From Acetatifactor muris (GTDB lineage: Bacteria > Bacillota > Clostridia > Lachnospirales > Lachnospiraceae): 64,000 nt of DNA. The stretch's first letter is position 1; every line of letters begins with the position of its first letter. The DNA is taken from positions 62,001 through 126,000 of the forward strand of contig JAMPHD010000005.1 in the NCBI GenBank assembly GCA_023663635.1, given 5' to 3'. Shown one piece after another: positions 17,643-26,831 of the stretch. The notes below the pieces were generated by a model. The model worked only from the letters and a program-made list of their open reading frames with translations. It did no database searches and was not told the DNA's origin. The position numbers were made by a program, and so were the translations under genes.

Positions 17643-18836
17643 CTACTTGTTCAACAGCCAGTCAACTATATCTATAATCTTGATTCCATCATGTTGATAT
17701 TCGTCATGGCGTGTTCTTGCAATGATGACTTTAGGATATGCGTCTTTAATTTTCATTAATGATGAAATTTCACGTTCAAATGTTTTTTCATCACTTATAT
17801 TGTCCGAAACCTGTATATATATTTTTTCGCTGCGTTTAATGGCAACAAAATCTATTTCTGTCTTATACAATACACCGGCATAAACTTCATATCCCCTGCG
17901 CAAAAGTTCAATCGCGACTATATTTTCGATCATTCTTCCGTAGTCCATGTTTTTTGTGCCAAGTTTCGCATAACGGAACGCATGATCACACAGGTAATAT
18001 TTGTCATTACTTGAAAGATATTTTTTCCCTTTTATGTCATATCGGCGAATTTTATAAAAAGCGAAAGCATTGCATAAATATTGTATATAAGAACTGACAG
18101 TTGTATGATGTATTTTTTCGTCTGCTCCACCTACTGCGTTTGTAATATTTCTGGCAGAAGACAGATTTGATATATTATCCATCAGGAAATCCGAGATCCT
18201 ATCTATAAGCTGTGTATTGCGGATTTTATATTTTTGCCGAATATCCCTTACGATCAGTGTATTAAAAACATCGGAAATGTAATCATATTTTGCTTCCTGA
18301 TCCTTATATAAATAGGAACCGGACATTCCGCCCTCAAGTACGTATTTGTCAAAAGATACCTGTGGATCCTCATAGTTAAAGTACTGCATATATTCTCGAA
18401 AGGAAAAAGGGTATACTTTTATTTCAAAAGTCCTTCCCGTAAAAAGGGTAACAAGGTCGGAACTAAGCAAAAACGCGTTTGAACCGGTGATATATATATC
18501 ATATTTTTCCGTTGCATGTAATCCATTGATTGCCTTTTCAAAGCCTTTACACATTTGAACTTCATCTATAAAAATGAAGTTTTCCATCCCTGCCCTGTAT
18601 TTGCCATTAATATAATCATAAAGCGTATGATATTCCTGCAGATTTTCATATTCAGGCAGATTAAAATTGATGTGAACAATATTACCATTCGTTATATTTT
18701 CAGCCACATAGTCTTTGAAAGCTTCCAAGAGTTTTGATTTTCCGCTGCGGCGAACACCTGTGATTACTTTTATGTCCGGGGTTCCGATAACATTTATTAT
18801 CTTATTAAGATATTCCTTGCGTTGTATCAATCTCAT
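17643..18836 (-). CDS. AAA ATPase with DUF4143 domain
   Basis: A 397-residue ATP-binding protein from the ATG at 18836, preceded by AGGGGGTGA. The Walker A motif is TGVRRSGKSKLL, Walker B is FIFIDEVQ, and the sensor region is ITGSNAFLLSSDLVTLFTGR. The C-terminal half (KNMDYGRMIENIVAIELLRRG, TEIDFVAIK) is the DUF4143 domain, which has a PD-(D/E)XK-like pattern. The family is frequent in anaerobe accessory DNA, and its cellular job is unknown. Base composition is clearly more AT-rich than that of rmuC next to it. Confidence 0.85.
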   Translation of the reverse strand: MRLIQRKEYLNKIINVIGTPDIKVITGVRRSGKSKLLEAFKDYVAENITNGNIVHINFNLPEYENLQEYHTLYDYINGKYRAGMENFIFIDEVQMCKGFEKAINGLHATEKYDIYITGSNAFLLSSDLVTLFTGRTFEIKVYPFSFREYMQYFNYEDPQVSFDKYVLEGGMSGSYLYKDQEAKYDYISDVFNTLIVRDIRQKYKIRNTQLIDRISDFLMDNISNLSSARNITNAVGGADEKIHHTTVSSYIQYLCNAFAFYKIRRYDIKGKKYLSSNDKYYLCDHAFRYAKLGTKNMDYGRMIENIVAIELLRRGYEVYAGVLYKTEIDFVAIKRSEKIYIQVSDNISDEKTFEREISSLMKIKDAYPKVIIARTRHDEYQHDGIKIIDIVDWLLNK

Positions 18837-18856
18837 AGCAATCACCCCCTGCAAAT

Positions 18857-18908
18857 ACTATATCACGTCTATTAGCCAAAATCAACATAATATTAAAAAT
18901 GGCTAATA
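18857..18908 (-). promoter_or_regulatory. Promoter of the DUF4143 ATPase gene with inverted repeat
   Basis: TTGATT (18880-18885), 17 bases, TATAGT (18857-18862). A 9-base perfect inverted repeat, TATTAGCCA (18870-18878) and TGGCTAATA (18900-18908), brackets the -35, which suggests a repressor site. Confidence 0.6.
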
Positions 18909-19009
18909 AATCAGCATGGAGATCGGCAGCGGTTGTATTTTATAGAGCCTCTTGATTTTTGTTTAAACATATGGCATATTTTGATTATACAGAACAAGGA
19001 AGATGGTTT

Positions 19010-19090
19010 ATGGATAAGACAAGAATGACAAAGACGGGGGTTATCCGAGCGGGGATTGAGCTAGTTTATGATAAGACAGTGGGGAGGTAG
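19010..19090 (+). CDS. Possible 26-residue leader peptide
   Basis: A short frame, MDKTRMTKTGVIRAG and so on, starts six or seven bases after AAGGAAG and ends at 19090, five bases before the zinc-ribbon start. The spacing suggests translational coupling, but the peptide is not recognisable and could be chance. Confidence 0.35.
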   Translation: MDKTRMTKTGVIRAGIELVYDKTVGR

Positions 19091-19094
19091 CGGT

Positions 19095-19313
19095 ATGATT
19101 TGCGAACATTGTGGATATAGAATGAGCGATGGATTAAGACTTTGCCCAAAGTGCATGAAACCAACAAAAAATTTTAAACCAGCGATAAATTATACCCATA
19201 AAGAGAAAAAAGAGAGGGGATTTTCAGACGAAGAAATCCTTGCGCTTGGTCTGCATCCAGACGATGAAGGATATAAAATGAGTTTGATTTCATGGATTTT
19301 AGGCGGAAAGTGA
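19095..19313 (+). CDS. Small zinc-ribbon protein
   Basis: A 72-residue plus-strand protein opening with a CxxC...CxxC zinc ribbon (MICEHCGYRMSDGLRLCPKC). A basic linker and an acidic tail (GFSDEEILALGLHPDDEG) follow. GGGGAGG lies just before the ATG at 19095; the frame is open to 19068. It resembles stand-alone zinc-ribbon proteins of mobile DNA. No specific function is assigned. Confidence 0.65.
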   Translation: MICEHCGYRMSDGLRLCPKCMKPTKNFKPAINYTHKEKKERGFSDEEILALGLHPDDEGYKMSLISWILGGK

Positions 19314-19539
19314 GAAATTTATATGGACAATTTTAAAATCATATATAGACCTCCCCGAGAGTTGGAGAAAAACATGAGGAATTAGAATTTCTCCGTGGGA
19401 GAGGTCTGTCGGGAGCATTACCCTCTGACAACACTTTGTTTTCCGATGGCTCTTTGCTTTCCGATGGCTCTTTCTTTTCCGGCGGCATCCCCTGTTGTTC
19501 CTTAAATTCCTCAAGCTGTCCTATAATGGATGGTTTCTG

Positions 19540-20259
19540 CTATTTATCACGTTTCGCTTTCAGGGAGGCAAGTATTTCATTCACATTGGACTGTGTGGTG
19601 ACATTTGGATACTTTTCCCCAAACTGAACCAGCATATCCTTTGAATTCTTTTCTTCCTCCCTGACTGCCGCATAAACAGCTTCATAACTGCCCTTCTCCA
19701 TCGCATTGTTGATAAAAGAAACAGAATCCTCCGGGAACCCCTCCCAGTTTCCATAAAGGCTGCATACCGCCATATCAATTTTATCTTTGGAAATGGGATT
19801 CCCTCTGCTCTCATGCTCCGCCAGAATCCCAATAATATCCGATAGGTCATTTTTATATTTTCTTCCAGAGCGCAGCTTCATGGCTATGAGATATTCCGCT
19901 GACACAGTGCGAACCTGAAGGACATTTGAAAAAGTCTTGTAGTAAACTGAAAACTGCTCCAGCTTCGGTGAATAGGAATCCGTGCGCATAAAATCAGAAT
20001 TCAGCCATCCATGGGGAAGGTTATATTTGTCGCCGACCCTGCCTGCCGCCTCCTTCATGGCTGAGGAAGCATGGATCACCGCATCTACATCCATTGTCAT
20101 TTCACGGAATCCATAACCCGCGAGAACTGCCGCCCCGCCGATTAGGATGATCTCCGCCGAGACCGCAGTGCCATTCCGCCTCTTAAATTCCTTTGCCAGT
20201 TCTTTCAGCATGGTATCAAGATTCTCTTTTGTGAATACGCCTGTTCCCTCAAACGACAT
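19540..20259 (-). CDS. DUF6036-type nucleotidyltransferase, probably with premature stop
   Basis: About 239 residues with a minimal nucleotidyltransferase core: IILIGGAAVLAGYGFREMTMDVDAVI supplies the GG and DVD motifs, and AMKLRSGRKYKNDLSDIIGIL is the usual second half. It overlaps the HTH gene upstream by 11 bases, counting from the ATG at 20259. The stop at 19540-19542 is TAG, after which the same frame continues with QKPSIIGQLEEFKEQQG up to a TGA at 19339. Homologous C-termini often end in such a segment, so the TAG may be a recent nonsense change. A nucleotidyltransferase with an HTH partner resembles AbiE- or MenAT-like toxin-antitoxin pairs. Confidence 0.7.
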   Translation of the reverse strand: MSFEGTGVFTKENLDTMLKELAKEFKRRNGTAVSAEIILIGGAAVLAGYGFREMTMDVDAVIHASSAMKEAAGRVGDKYNLPHGWLNSDFMRTDSYSPKLEQFSVYYKTFSNVLQVRTVSAEYLIAMKLRSGRKYKNDLSDIIGILAEHESRGNPISKDKIDMAVCSLYGNWEGFPEDSVSFINNAMEKGSYEAVYAAVREEEKNSKDMLVQFGEKYPNVTTQSNVNEILASLKAKRDK

Positions 20260-20818
20260 TACGCACCTCGCTCTCCACAATATTAAACCTCAAAAATTCA
20301 GGAATCGCCTCCTGTAGCGCTTTTGTTTTTGGTGCATCAGTGCCGGAGACGAAAGCCGCCGTTAATATGCCGGAGGGATAAAGCGTCTCCTTTAATTTAC
20401 AACAGCGCAGGTCGTCATAACTTGTACAGACCGGGACACTGTTCACCCGGCTGATATAGTCCAACATTGCCAACAGATACAGACATTCCCGATACCACCC
20501 CCGCTGATAGTACATCCTGATATCATCCTGTTCCAGCGTGTCTATGATAAAGTCAATGTCCCCCATTTCCTTTACACGATGGCACACGCTGCTTTTATAA
20601 AGTTCAAAATTGCCCCGCCTTTCAGATGTAAAATCCAACAGGGATTCCATGGACACCCCTAACGCTTCCGCAATTTTATAGACTGTCTTTACGGAACAGT
20701 TTTCAATCTTTGTCTTCCCATTACATATATCGCAAACTGTGGTATATGGTACGCCACTGTTTTGGGAAAGCCAATATTTTGTGACAGCCTTCTGCCCCAT
20801 CAGTTCATTCACATCCAT
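20249..20818 (-). CDS. Helix-turn-helix protein, partner of the nucleotidyltransferase
   Basis: A 189-residue protein from the ATG at 20818. Residues 5-60 are a Cro/CI-like HTH (YWLSQNSGVPYTTVCDICNGKTKIEN, VYKIAEALGVSMESLL). The C-terminal 125 residues include YQRGWYRECLYLLAMLDYISR and YPSGILTAAFVSG. This pairing with a downstream nucleotidyltransferase recurs in Lachnospiraceae accessory DNA, and the protein is likely the antitoxin or repressor. No classical -35/-10 was picked out upstream. Confidence 0.7.
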   Translation of the reverse strand: MDVNELMGQKAVTKYWLSQNSGVPYTTVCDICNGKTKIENCSVKTVYKIAEALGVSMESLLDFTSERRGNFELYKSSVCHRVKEMGDIDFIIDTLEQDDIRMYYQRGWYRECLYLLAMLDYISRVNSVPVCTSYDDLRCCKLKETLYPSGILTAAFVSGTDAPKTKALQEAIPEFLRFNIVESEVRNVV

Positions 20819-21041
20819 GCCACCCACCCGCTTTACTAAAAATTTCCACAGAAAGTTCTAATCATTTTTAGTATAACGGTCTGCCGTGGCAAAGTCAACC
20901 AAAAGAATTTTTCAGGCAGTATTATAGGGAACAAATGTTTGTTTTACTGATGGAACAGATATATCAAAATGTACTTCTATTCAAGTGCAACATAAATTCA
21001 ATAAAAACACTGCTAATCAACATTACTTAACAACTTTGTTT

Positions 21042-21554
21042 CTATTCTAATTTTTCCTTAAGTAACCCGGTCATGCAAAGATCATAAATCTTGTCTCCCT
21101 TCGCCACACCGTTCATTCGGGTCCCCTCATACTCAAATCCCACCTTCTCCAAAACCCGCCCTGACGCGGCATTAGGCTCATAGTACACGCCGGTAATGCG
21201 GATAATATCAAGCTCTTCAAACGCAATCCTGCAGATCCGTCTTGCCGCCTCAGTCATAATCCCCTTTGACCAATACTCTGTCAAAAGAAAATAACCTATT
21301 TCCCCATCCTTGTGATATACATCCTGTTTCTGCTCAACGGATATGTTTCCAACTAACTTTCCATCAACGTATATCACCCGCCAAACACCGGTCTTTCCAT
21401 CGTTCTCCGTGACCATATTAATCCACCATTCGGCGGATTCGTCCGTGTAGGGATACGGAATCCTGTCAGACAGATATCTTCTGTCAACTGCATTACAGAC
21501 AATCTCTAAGCCCTCTTTATCTTCCAGGGTCGGTATCTTAAGTTCGATTTTCAT
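21042..21554 (-). CDS. GNAT-family N-acetyltransferase (RimJ/RimL type)
   Basis: A 170-residue acetyltransferase. Motif A is IGYFLLTEYWSKGIMTEAARRICRIAF, followed by RITGVYYEPNAASGRVLEKVGFEYEGTRM, the acetyl-CoA-binding signature of the ribosomal-protein and small-molecule branch. The acceptor cannot be predicted. It stands alone in the island, with about 200 bases free on each side. Confidence 0.88.
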   Translation of the reverse strand: MKIELKIPTLEDKEGLEIVCNAVDRRYLSDRIPYPYTDESAEWWINMVTENDGKTGVWRVIYVDGKLVGNISVEQKQDVYHKDGEIGYFLLTEYWSKGIMTEAARRICRIAFEELDIIRITGVYYEPNAASGRVLEKVGFEYEGTRMNGVAKGDKIYDLCMTGLLKEKLE

Positions 21555-21730
21555 ATGGCTTCCTCCGTGATATCATATCTTTTCGTATAAAAATTTTTCA
21601 GAAAATCAGTCAGCCTATTCAAACCCGGAAAATTACAAATATTTCCAATCAAAATAAGTATAAACCTTTATGTCATTTCTTTGCACCTCATCATCTCCAT
21701 TCGTGCAACGGGCGTTGCACATTTTATTTA

Positions 21731-21862
21731 TTATTCCAATTCTTTTTCTATTTCTTCGATAGATGGCAAGCTACTTTGCAACTCTTCAGGTAAAGATTGT
21801 CTCATATCCGCATATATGCGCCAAAATATTTCCGATTCAGGCAATGATTTATTCATCGTCAT
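21731..21862 (-). CDS. Small acidic 43-residue protein, second of a coupled pair
   Basis: The sequence runs MTMNKSLPESEIFWRIY, then ADMRQSLPEELQSSLPSIE and an acidic end. It is amphipathic, with a regular LPE/SLP pattern. Its start overlaps the end of the preceding mini-gene by 14 bases (ATGACGATGAATAA), typical of coupled genes. I do not recognise it. A GTGCAAC-GGGC-GTTGCAC hairpin lies just downstream (near 21704-21721). Confidence 0.5.
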   Translation of the reverse strand: MTMNKSLPESEIFWRIYADMRQSLPEELQSSLPSIEEIEKELE

Positions 21863-21968
21863 TTAAAGCCTCATTTAAGGCCTCACTTAAGGCCTCACTT
21901 AAAGCCTCACTTGAGGCTTTATTTCTGTGAGTGATTCTCCCCTCTTTTATAAATTTGTTGCTTTCCAC
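21849..21968 (-). CDS. 39-residue protein ending in a SEAL repeat, first of a coupled pair
   Basis: A GTG-started frame; an AAAGGAGG lies 14 bases upstream, longer spacing than usual. A basic first half (ESNKFIKEGRITHRNK) is followed by an alternating SSEALSEALSEALNEALND tail encoded by about 12-base DNA repeats. The tail would form an amphipathic helix. The protein follows the hsdR fragment by 26 bases. Function is unknown. Confidence 0.45.
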   Translation of the reverse strand: MESNKFIKEGRITHRNKASSEALSEALSEALNEALNDDE

Positions 21969-21994
21969 TCAATACAAAATGGCCTCCTTTGCGC

Positions 21995-23077
21995 TTAATC
22001 GCTTTCACCATCATACGGTGAGGCATCCGTTGCAACCATCATCAGATCCCGCCGCGGCTCAAAATCATATGTCGCTGCCTTATGTCCATCTTCCTCAAAA
22101 TCAGCATGATCCGTCCACAGTTCACACTGCGTCATAACGGTTTGAACCGCATCGTCCATGCCCTCCGGCGGATACTTATGTTTTTTGAGAAGTTTCTTTA
22201 TCAGCATACGCATTTTCGCTCTGGCGGAATCGCGTCTTTGCCAGTCAATCGTGCGGTTTTTGCGGAGCGTATCAGCCAGTTCTTTCGTAATGGCGATCAG
22301 TTCCTCGTTTTCATAAAAATCTTTAATAGCCTGTGGCTTTGTGAGCGCGTCATAAAATGCCAACTCGTCCGCTGTCAGACCAAGTGCCTTGCCTTCTTCC
22401 TGTGCTGCCGCTATTTGCTTGGCGAGGTTGAGCATTTCTTGGATGACTTCTTCATTTGTGAGCATACCGTTCAAGTAACGATTCATGGCACTCCGGATGA
22501 TTTCAGAGAATTTCTCAGACTTCACCACATTCGTCCTGCGGTAAATCTGCACCTGCTCCGCGATGAGTTTCTTCAGCAGCTCGACAGCAAGGTTCTTCTC
22601 TTTCATTTTGGCTATCTCTTCCAAAAACTTTGAATCAAATAACGAAAAATCCTCGTTGACATCGGAAAACAGGTTTAAAACACCATCGCTCTTGATGCTT
22701 GCCTTAAGCAACGCATTGATTCTGGCATTCATCTCCGGCAGGGATATCTTTTTTCCGCCACCCTGATTAATAAAGCGCATCACAATGACTCTGACAGATT
22801 CAAAGAAAGCCGCCTCAATGCGCAATTCCTCCTCCGCAAGCGAGGAGCAGAGAGACAGCGCATTTTTCAACAAAACCGCTTCCTTTGCGAAATCATCCCG
22901 CTTATCTTGTCTTTCGACGGCCAGAATAAAGTTTGCGGCACCCGTGATCGTTTTACTGCGGTCAAGGTCTGTTCCCGTCATGAATTTGCCGTAATCGTAT
23001 CCGTGGAACAGATCGCGGCAGACAGACAGCTTTTCGAGGAACTTTGGATAAGCGACCTTCGCAATATCCGTAACCAA
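21995..23077 (-). pseudogene. C-terminal fragment of a type I restriction subunit (HsdR, DUF3387)
   Basis: A 360-residue frame corresponds only to the C-terminal helical part of HsdR: FLEKLSVCRDLFHGYDYGKF, LFDSKFLEEIAKMKEKNLAVELLKKL, RRTNVVKSEKFSEIIRSAMNRYLNG, and DWQRRDSARAKMRMLIKKLLKKHKYPP. The PD-(D/E)XK nuclease and motor domains are absent. Its start lies inside another frame (22962-23747), so it appears to be the scar of a deletion that joined hsdR to the operon upstream. The retained part is intact and could still be translated from an internal TTG. Confidence 0.7.
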
Positions 23078-23747
23078 ACATCTTAGTTACGATGAAATAC
23101 TTCACAATTTCCGCTATCATAGAACTGCGACACATTTCATGCACATCCGACAGTCTGCATTTGAACTTGATTACTGACGGCGTCCCCAAAATCCAGAGTC
23201 GCTTGTACGGCTCCTGCTTGTATAGAGCATGTCCCATCGCCTCAATCGACCATCTGAGGATTTCGCCGCCAAGACTTATCGCAAAATTATTCAGCTGGTC
23301 ATCCTCATAAATCAGACTCTTTTCTATGAAAAAATGCACTGATTCGGTACGCTGTTCCTTGTCACGATTCCAGTAGTAGTAAGCGTGGCTGATAACTTCA
23401 GCTACTTTCTGTGGCGGAAGGTCAATCATTTCCAAGAGTCCTCTGATCCGCTGTTCCTCTTCCGAGTTTTGCCCTCCGCTCGTAACCATGCCATTGTTCC
23501 AGTATGCGGCTTCATCGAGAATCCTCGTGCAATGACAAACAGCCACTTCAACATCCGCATTATCCCTTAAAAAGTTCTGAACAATGGGCATTTCACCAAT
23601 ATGTAAGTCTTGAAACTGATGCTTAATTTCCCACCATTCTTTGACACCATCAAGACTGATGGATTCCCGCACCATCTGCTCAAAGGCCATATCCCATTCT
23701 CCTAAACTGGCAGGGAATGTAGATGGATCATCATAATCAATCAGCAC
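22962..23747 (-). CDS. Uncharacterised protein at the end of the type III restriction operon
   Basis: A GTG start with AAAGGAGG seven bases upstream, 12 bases after the res stop. Residues 1 to about 227 look like a real cytosolic protein (ESISLDGVKEWWEIKHQF, AVCHCTRILDEAAYWNNG, FFIEKSLIYEDDQLNNFAISL). The last 30 or so residues are an out-of-frame reading of the hsdR fragment, so the natural C-terminus is probably lost. I do not recognise the family. Its position suggests an accessory factor of the restriction operon. Confidence 0.55.
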   Translation of the reverse strand: MLIDYDDPSTFPASLGEWDMAFEQMVRESISLDGVKEWWEIKHQFQDLHIGEMPIVQNFLRDNADVEVAVCHCTRILDEAAYWNNGMVTSGGQNSEEEQRIRGLLEMIDLPPQKVAEVISHAYYYWNRDKEQRTESVHFFIEKSLIYEDDQLNNFAISLGGEILRWSIEAMGHALYKQEPYKRLWILGTPSVIKFKCRLSDVHEMCRSSMIAEIVKYFIVTKMFGYGYCEGRLSKVPRKAVCLPRSVPRIRLRQIHDGNRP

Positions 23748-23759
23748 GGCCTGCCTCCT

Positions 23760-26700
23760 TTACAGCCCTTCCATGATATCCAGCAGGTGCTGATAGCTGT
23801 CCACATCGTGGTAGACCACATCTTCTGTGGAGAGTTCATTGAACAGTTTCTTCGCACAGCTGATTTTAGCCTGCTCGATAGGCCGCAGGTTCAGCGTCTC
23901 CATCGTGCCTTTCGTCTCGTCAATGAAGAAGATATGCTTTACGGTACCTTTGTTAAATGCAATCGCCCAGTCCGGCGAGTAATTGCCGACAGGCGTAGGG
24001 ATGGAGAAACCTTTCGGCAGCTTGGCGTATACACATACCTCGTCTGCCAAATCCATATTCTCTGCAAAGCGGCGCTCCACGCTCTTTTCTGCGCTGCCAT
24101 CCGCAAAGACATAGTCCTGCACATTCTTCTTCGCTCTGTATGCCCGCGAGAAGTCGGTATTCTTTTCTGCGGTAAAGATCGTGCTGTCGTATGTACCCTC
24201 CGTGCGATTGTAGGTTATCTGCTCAACAATCATCGTCGCCTTTTGCTCGTTAATAAGCCGGATAGCCTTTGTGATGAACTCCTCCGGGTTATTCTTAAAC
24301 ATAGCAAAGGTGTACGGGCGAATGCCTCCAAGTATCCTTGCAACGGTGCGTCGGGTCAGCTTTGCACCTTCCGTAATCTTACCGACAAGGTCATACTTGA
24401 CCAGGCTGCCCTCGGAACGCTCCAGCGTATAGGTCTTGCTTTCCTCGGCAACAAATCCGGCACCGCTTTTCAGCTTTTCGGAATCCCAATCCTTGCCCTG
24501 TTCGCCGGTCGTGACGGTATACTGCAGCTTTGCCACAAACATCTTCTCGTCAATGTGAGCGATGGCTTTGCGGATCAGTTCCTCACTGTCAAATTCTACC
24601 GTATAAGCATACTTGTGGTTAATGTAGTTCCAGAGCGTCTGAAACTCCTTCTTGTAGAAGTTATCGTTCAGAGCGTTTTCCTGAATCTTCGTATCGTGAC
24701 CGTTCTTAATCATGTCATCCAGGGCGTGTTCGTCAAATACGCTCTGAACGAGGGCATGGACGCCTTCGGCAATCTCCGTGCAGCTTTCCGGAACAGGTGC
24801 AAGCACACCGTTTTCGAGATCAGCACGGTATTTGTCGGTGACATGATCGTCCTCATCAATGTAGTCATTCTTGATAAGATAGCGGTAAATATCGCGTCCC
24901 TGCTTATCGGAAACTGTTACATCATTGCCGTTCAGGACAATCGTCTTACCGATAAAGTAATCTGCCGTAGCCTTGGTAGGACGGTCATAAAGGTCATCAC
25001 GGATACCGCGTTGCAGGTCTGCTACAAAGTCCTTATAGCCATCGCCGGCTATGACGGTAAGCTGATTAATTTGCTGTACCTGACTTCCAAGCGTGTCAAC
25101 ATCCATGCGCTCACCGTTCTGATTAACGCAAAGGCGCAGCCCTCGTCCAACCTCCTGACGTTTTTGCGTAGGAGAGCTACCTCCATGCTTCAAAGTGCAA
25201 ATCTGGAATACATTAGGATTATCCCAGCCCTCACGCAGAGCGGAGTGTGAGAAAATAAAGCGAACGGGATTATCGAAGGAAAGAAGACGCTCCTTATCTT
25301 TCAAAATCAAGTCGTATGCGGAAATATCATCGCTCTCATCGCTGCCACGTTTCGTGGTACTGTCCACCTTGCGGCCCTTCTTGTCGATGGAGAAATATCC
25401 TGCATGAGTGCTGTGTGCATCAATGCCACGGAGATACTGCTCATAAGACGTATTGAACAGCGTTAGATATTCGTTGAGAATATCCGTATATTCCTGCTCA
25501 AAAATCTCGCCGTACTCGGAGTTAATCTCATTTCCATCGTCATCGTACTTTCTATATTTTGCGACCGCATCAATAAAGAAGAGGGAGAGAACCTTGATAC
25601 CTCTGTCGAAAAGTTCCTTCTCTTTTTCAAAGTGAGAGCGGATGGTTTCCCTGATCTGCACACGGCGCAGGTCTGCCTCGGATACATCACCGACCGTTTC
25701 ACCGACATGGAGGATTTCCCCATTTGTAAAGGTGACAATCCTACGGATAGGGTCTATCTCATTGACACGGTAACCTTTGTACTGCTCCATGTTTTTGGAA
25801 AGGGCAAAGAGGTCATCGTCCACGCTGACCAGGCGGGTCTCGCGGTTAATGGACTTGTTATATCCGATTTCAAACTCGATCCTTGCCGTCGGTGGTTTCT
25901 TCGGTGAGATTACGATCTGCTCCAGGAACAGATAGCTATCCGTGCCGCGCAGATTCTTGATATCAAACCCCTTGACCTCGATCCGCTTTACGAGTTTCTT
26001 ATTGTAGGCATCAAGCGCATCCAGCACATACACAAGGTCGTGGTGCTGCTTGTGGGTGGCCGAATAGTTCAGGCAGAAAAGCGGATTAAATTCCTTCAGA
26101 CTTTCCTGCGTAGCGGCTCCGCCCATTTTCTGCGGCTCGTCCAAAATGACAATAGGACGATTTGCCTTAATGACGTCAATCGGCTTTCTGCTGCCGAAAT
26201 CGTCCAGTTCCGTGCGGATACGACGGGCATCCTTTCCACGGGCATTGAATGCCTGGATATTGATGATCATGACGTTGATATCTGCGCTTTGGCTGAAGTT
26301 ATCAATTTCCGCCAGGTTCTTGGAGTCGTACACGAAGAAACGAGCCTTCTTTCCGTAATATTCCATAAAGTGTTCCTGCATGGTTTCAAAGCTCTTGCGG
26401 ACGCCCTCACGGATAGCAATGCTCGGCACAACAACGATGAACTTGCTCCAGCCGTACTGCTTATTGAGTTCAAACATTGTCTTTATATACACATAGGTCT
26501 TACCCGTGCCAGTTTCCATTTCTACGTCAAGGGAGCAGGAACCCATTCCGCCGGAAGTAATGGAATCCGACAGCTTGATGTTGTTCCTAGTCTGCATCTT
26601 ACGGATGTTCTCAAGAAGCTGAGAATAATCCAGCGCAACACGCGCATTGGCAAAGCCCATGCAAAGTTCTTCATCGGAGAGCATATAGTTTGTGATGTCG

Positions 26701-26831
26701 CGCTTGATCTCTACGTCCCTGCGATAGGTGAAACGGTCGTTGAATGGCTGTCCGGCAAAGACGCTCACAACACTCTCCACAGCCTCGGTCTGGTAAGGCT
26801 GTATGGTAAATTTAAATTTCATATCACTCAT
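23760..26831 (-). CDS. res: Type III restriction endonuclease subunit (Res)
   Basis: A 1,023-residue helicase-nuclease. The superfamily 2 motor has METGTGKTYVYIKTMF (Walker A), LDEPQKMGG (DExx box), LNYSATHKQ (motif III) and QKRQEVGRGLRL (motif VI). The C-terminus carries the PD-(D/E)XK nuclease, PDWAIAFNKG followed by IDETKGT. Res works with Mod: it translocates or slides on DNA and cuts when sites in opposite orientation are unmethylated. The start at 26831 overlaps the DUF1016 gene by 8 bases; a longer frame to 26855 is less likely. The length is typical for the family. Confidence 0.92.
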   Translation of the reverse strand: MSDMKFKFTIQPYQTEAVESVVSVFAGQPFNDRFTYRRDVEIKRDITNYMLSDEELCMGFANARVALDYSQLLENIRKMQTRNNIKLSDSITSGGMGSCSLDVEMETGTGKTYVYIKTMFELNKQYGWSKFIVVVPSIAIREGVRKSFETMQEHFMEYYGKKARFFVYDSKNLAEIDNFSQSADINVMIINIQAFNARGKDARRIRTELDDFGSRKPIDVIKANRPIVILDEPQKMGGAATQESLKEFNPLFCLNYSATHKQHHDLVYVLDALDAYNKKLVKRIEVKGFDIKNLRGTDSYLFLEQIVISPKKPPTARIEFEIGYNKSINRETRLVSVDDDLFALSKNMEQYKGYRVNEIDPIRRIVTFTNGEILHVGETVGDVSEADLRRVQIRETIRSHFEKEKELFDRGIKVLSLFFIDAVAKYRKYDDDGNEINSEYGEIFEQEYTDILNEYLTLFNTSYEQYLRGIDAHSTHAGYFSIDKKGRKVDSTTKRGSDESDDISAYDLILKDKERLLSFDNPVRFIFSHSALREGWDNPNVFQICTLKHGGSSPTQKRQEVGRGLRLCVNQNGERMDVDTLGSQVQQINQLTVIAGDGYKDFVADLQRGIRDDLYDRPTKATADYFIGKTIVLNGNDVTVSDKQGRDIYRYLIKNDYIDEDDHVTDKYRADLENGVLAPVPESCTEIAEGVHALVQSVFDEHALDDMIKNGHDTKIQENALNDNFYKKEFQTLWNYINHKYAYTVEFDSEELIRKAIAHIDEKMFVAKLQYTVTTGEQGKDWDSEKLKSGAGFVAEESKTYTLERSEGSLVKYDLVGKITEGAKLTRRTVARILGGIRPYTFAMFKNNPEEFITKAIRLINEQKATMIVEQITYNRTEGTYDSTIFTAEKNTDFSRAYRAKKNVQDYVFADGSAEKSVERRFAENMDLADEVCVYAKLPKGFSIPTPVGNYSPDWAIAFNKGTVKHIFFIDETKGTMETLNLRPIEQAKISCAKKLFNELSTEDVVYHDVDSYQHLLDIMEGL

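Noticed and set aside
19540..19542. TAG as a pyrrolysine or read-through codon
   Set aside because: No tRNA-Pyl or pyl genes and no reason for pyrrolysine in this family; a nonsense change is simpler.
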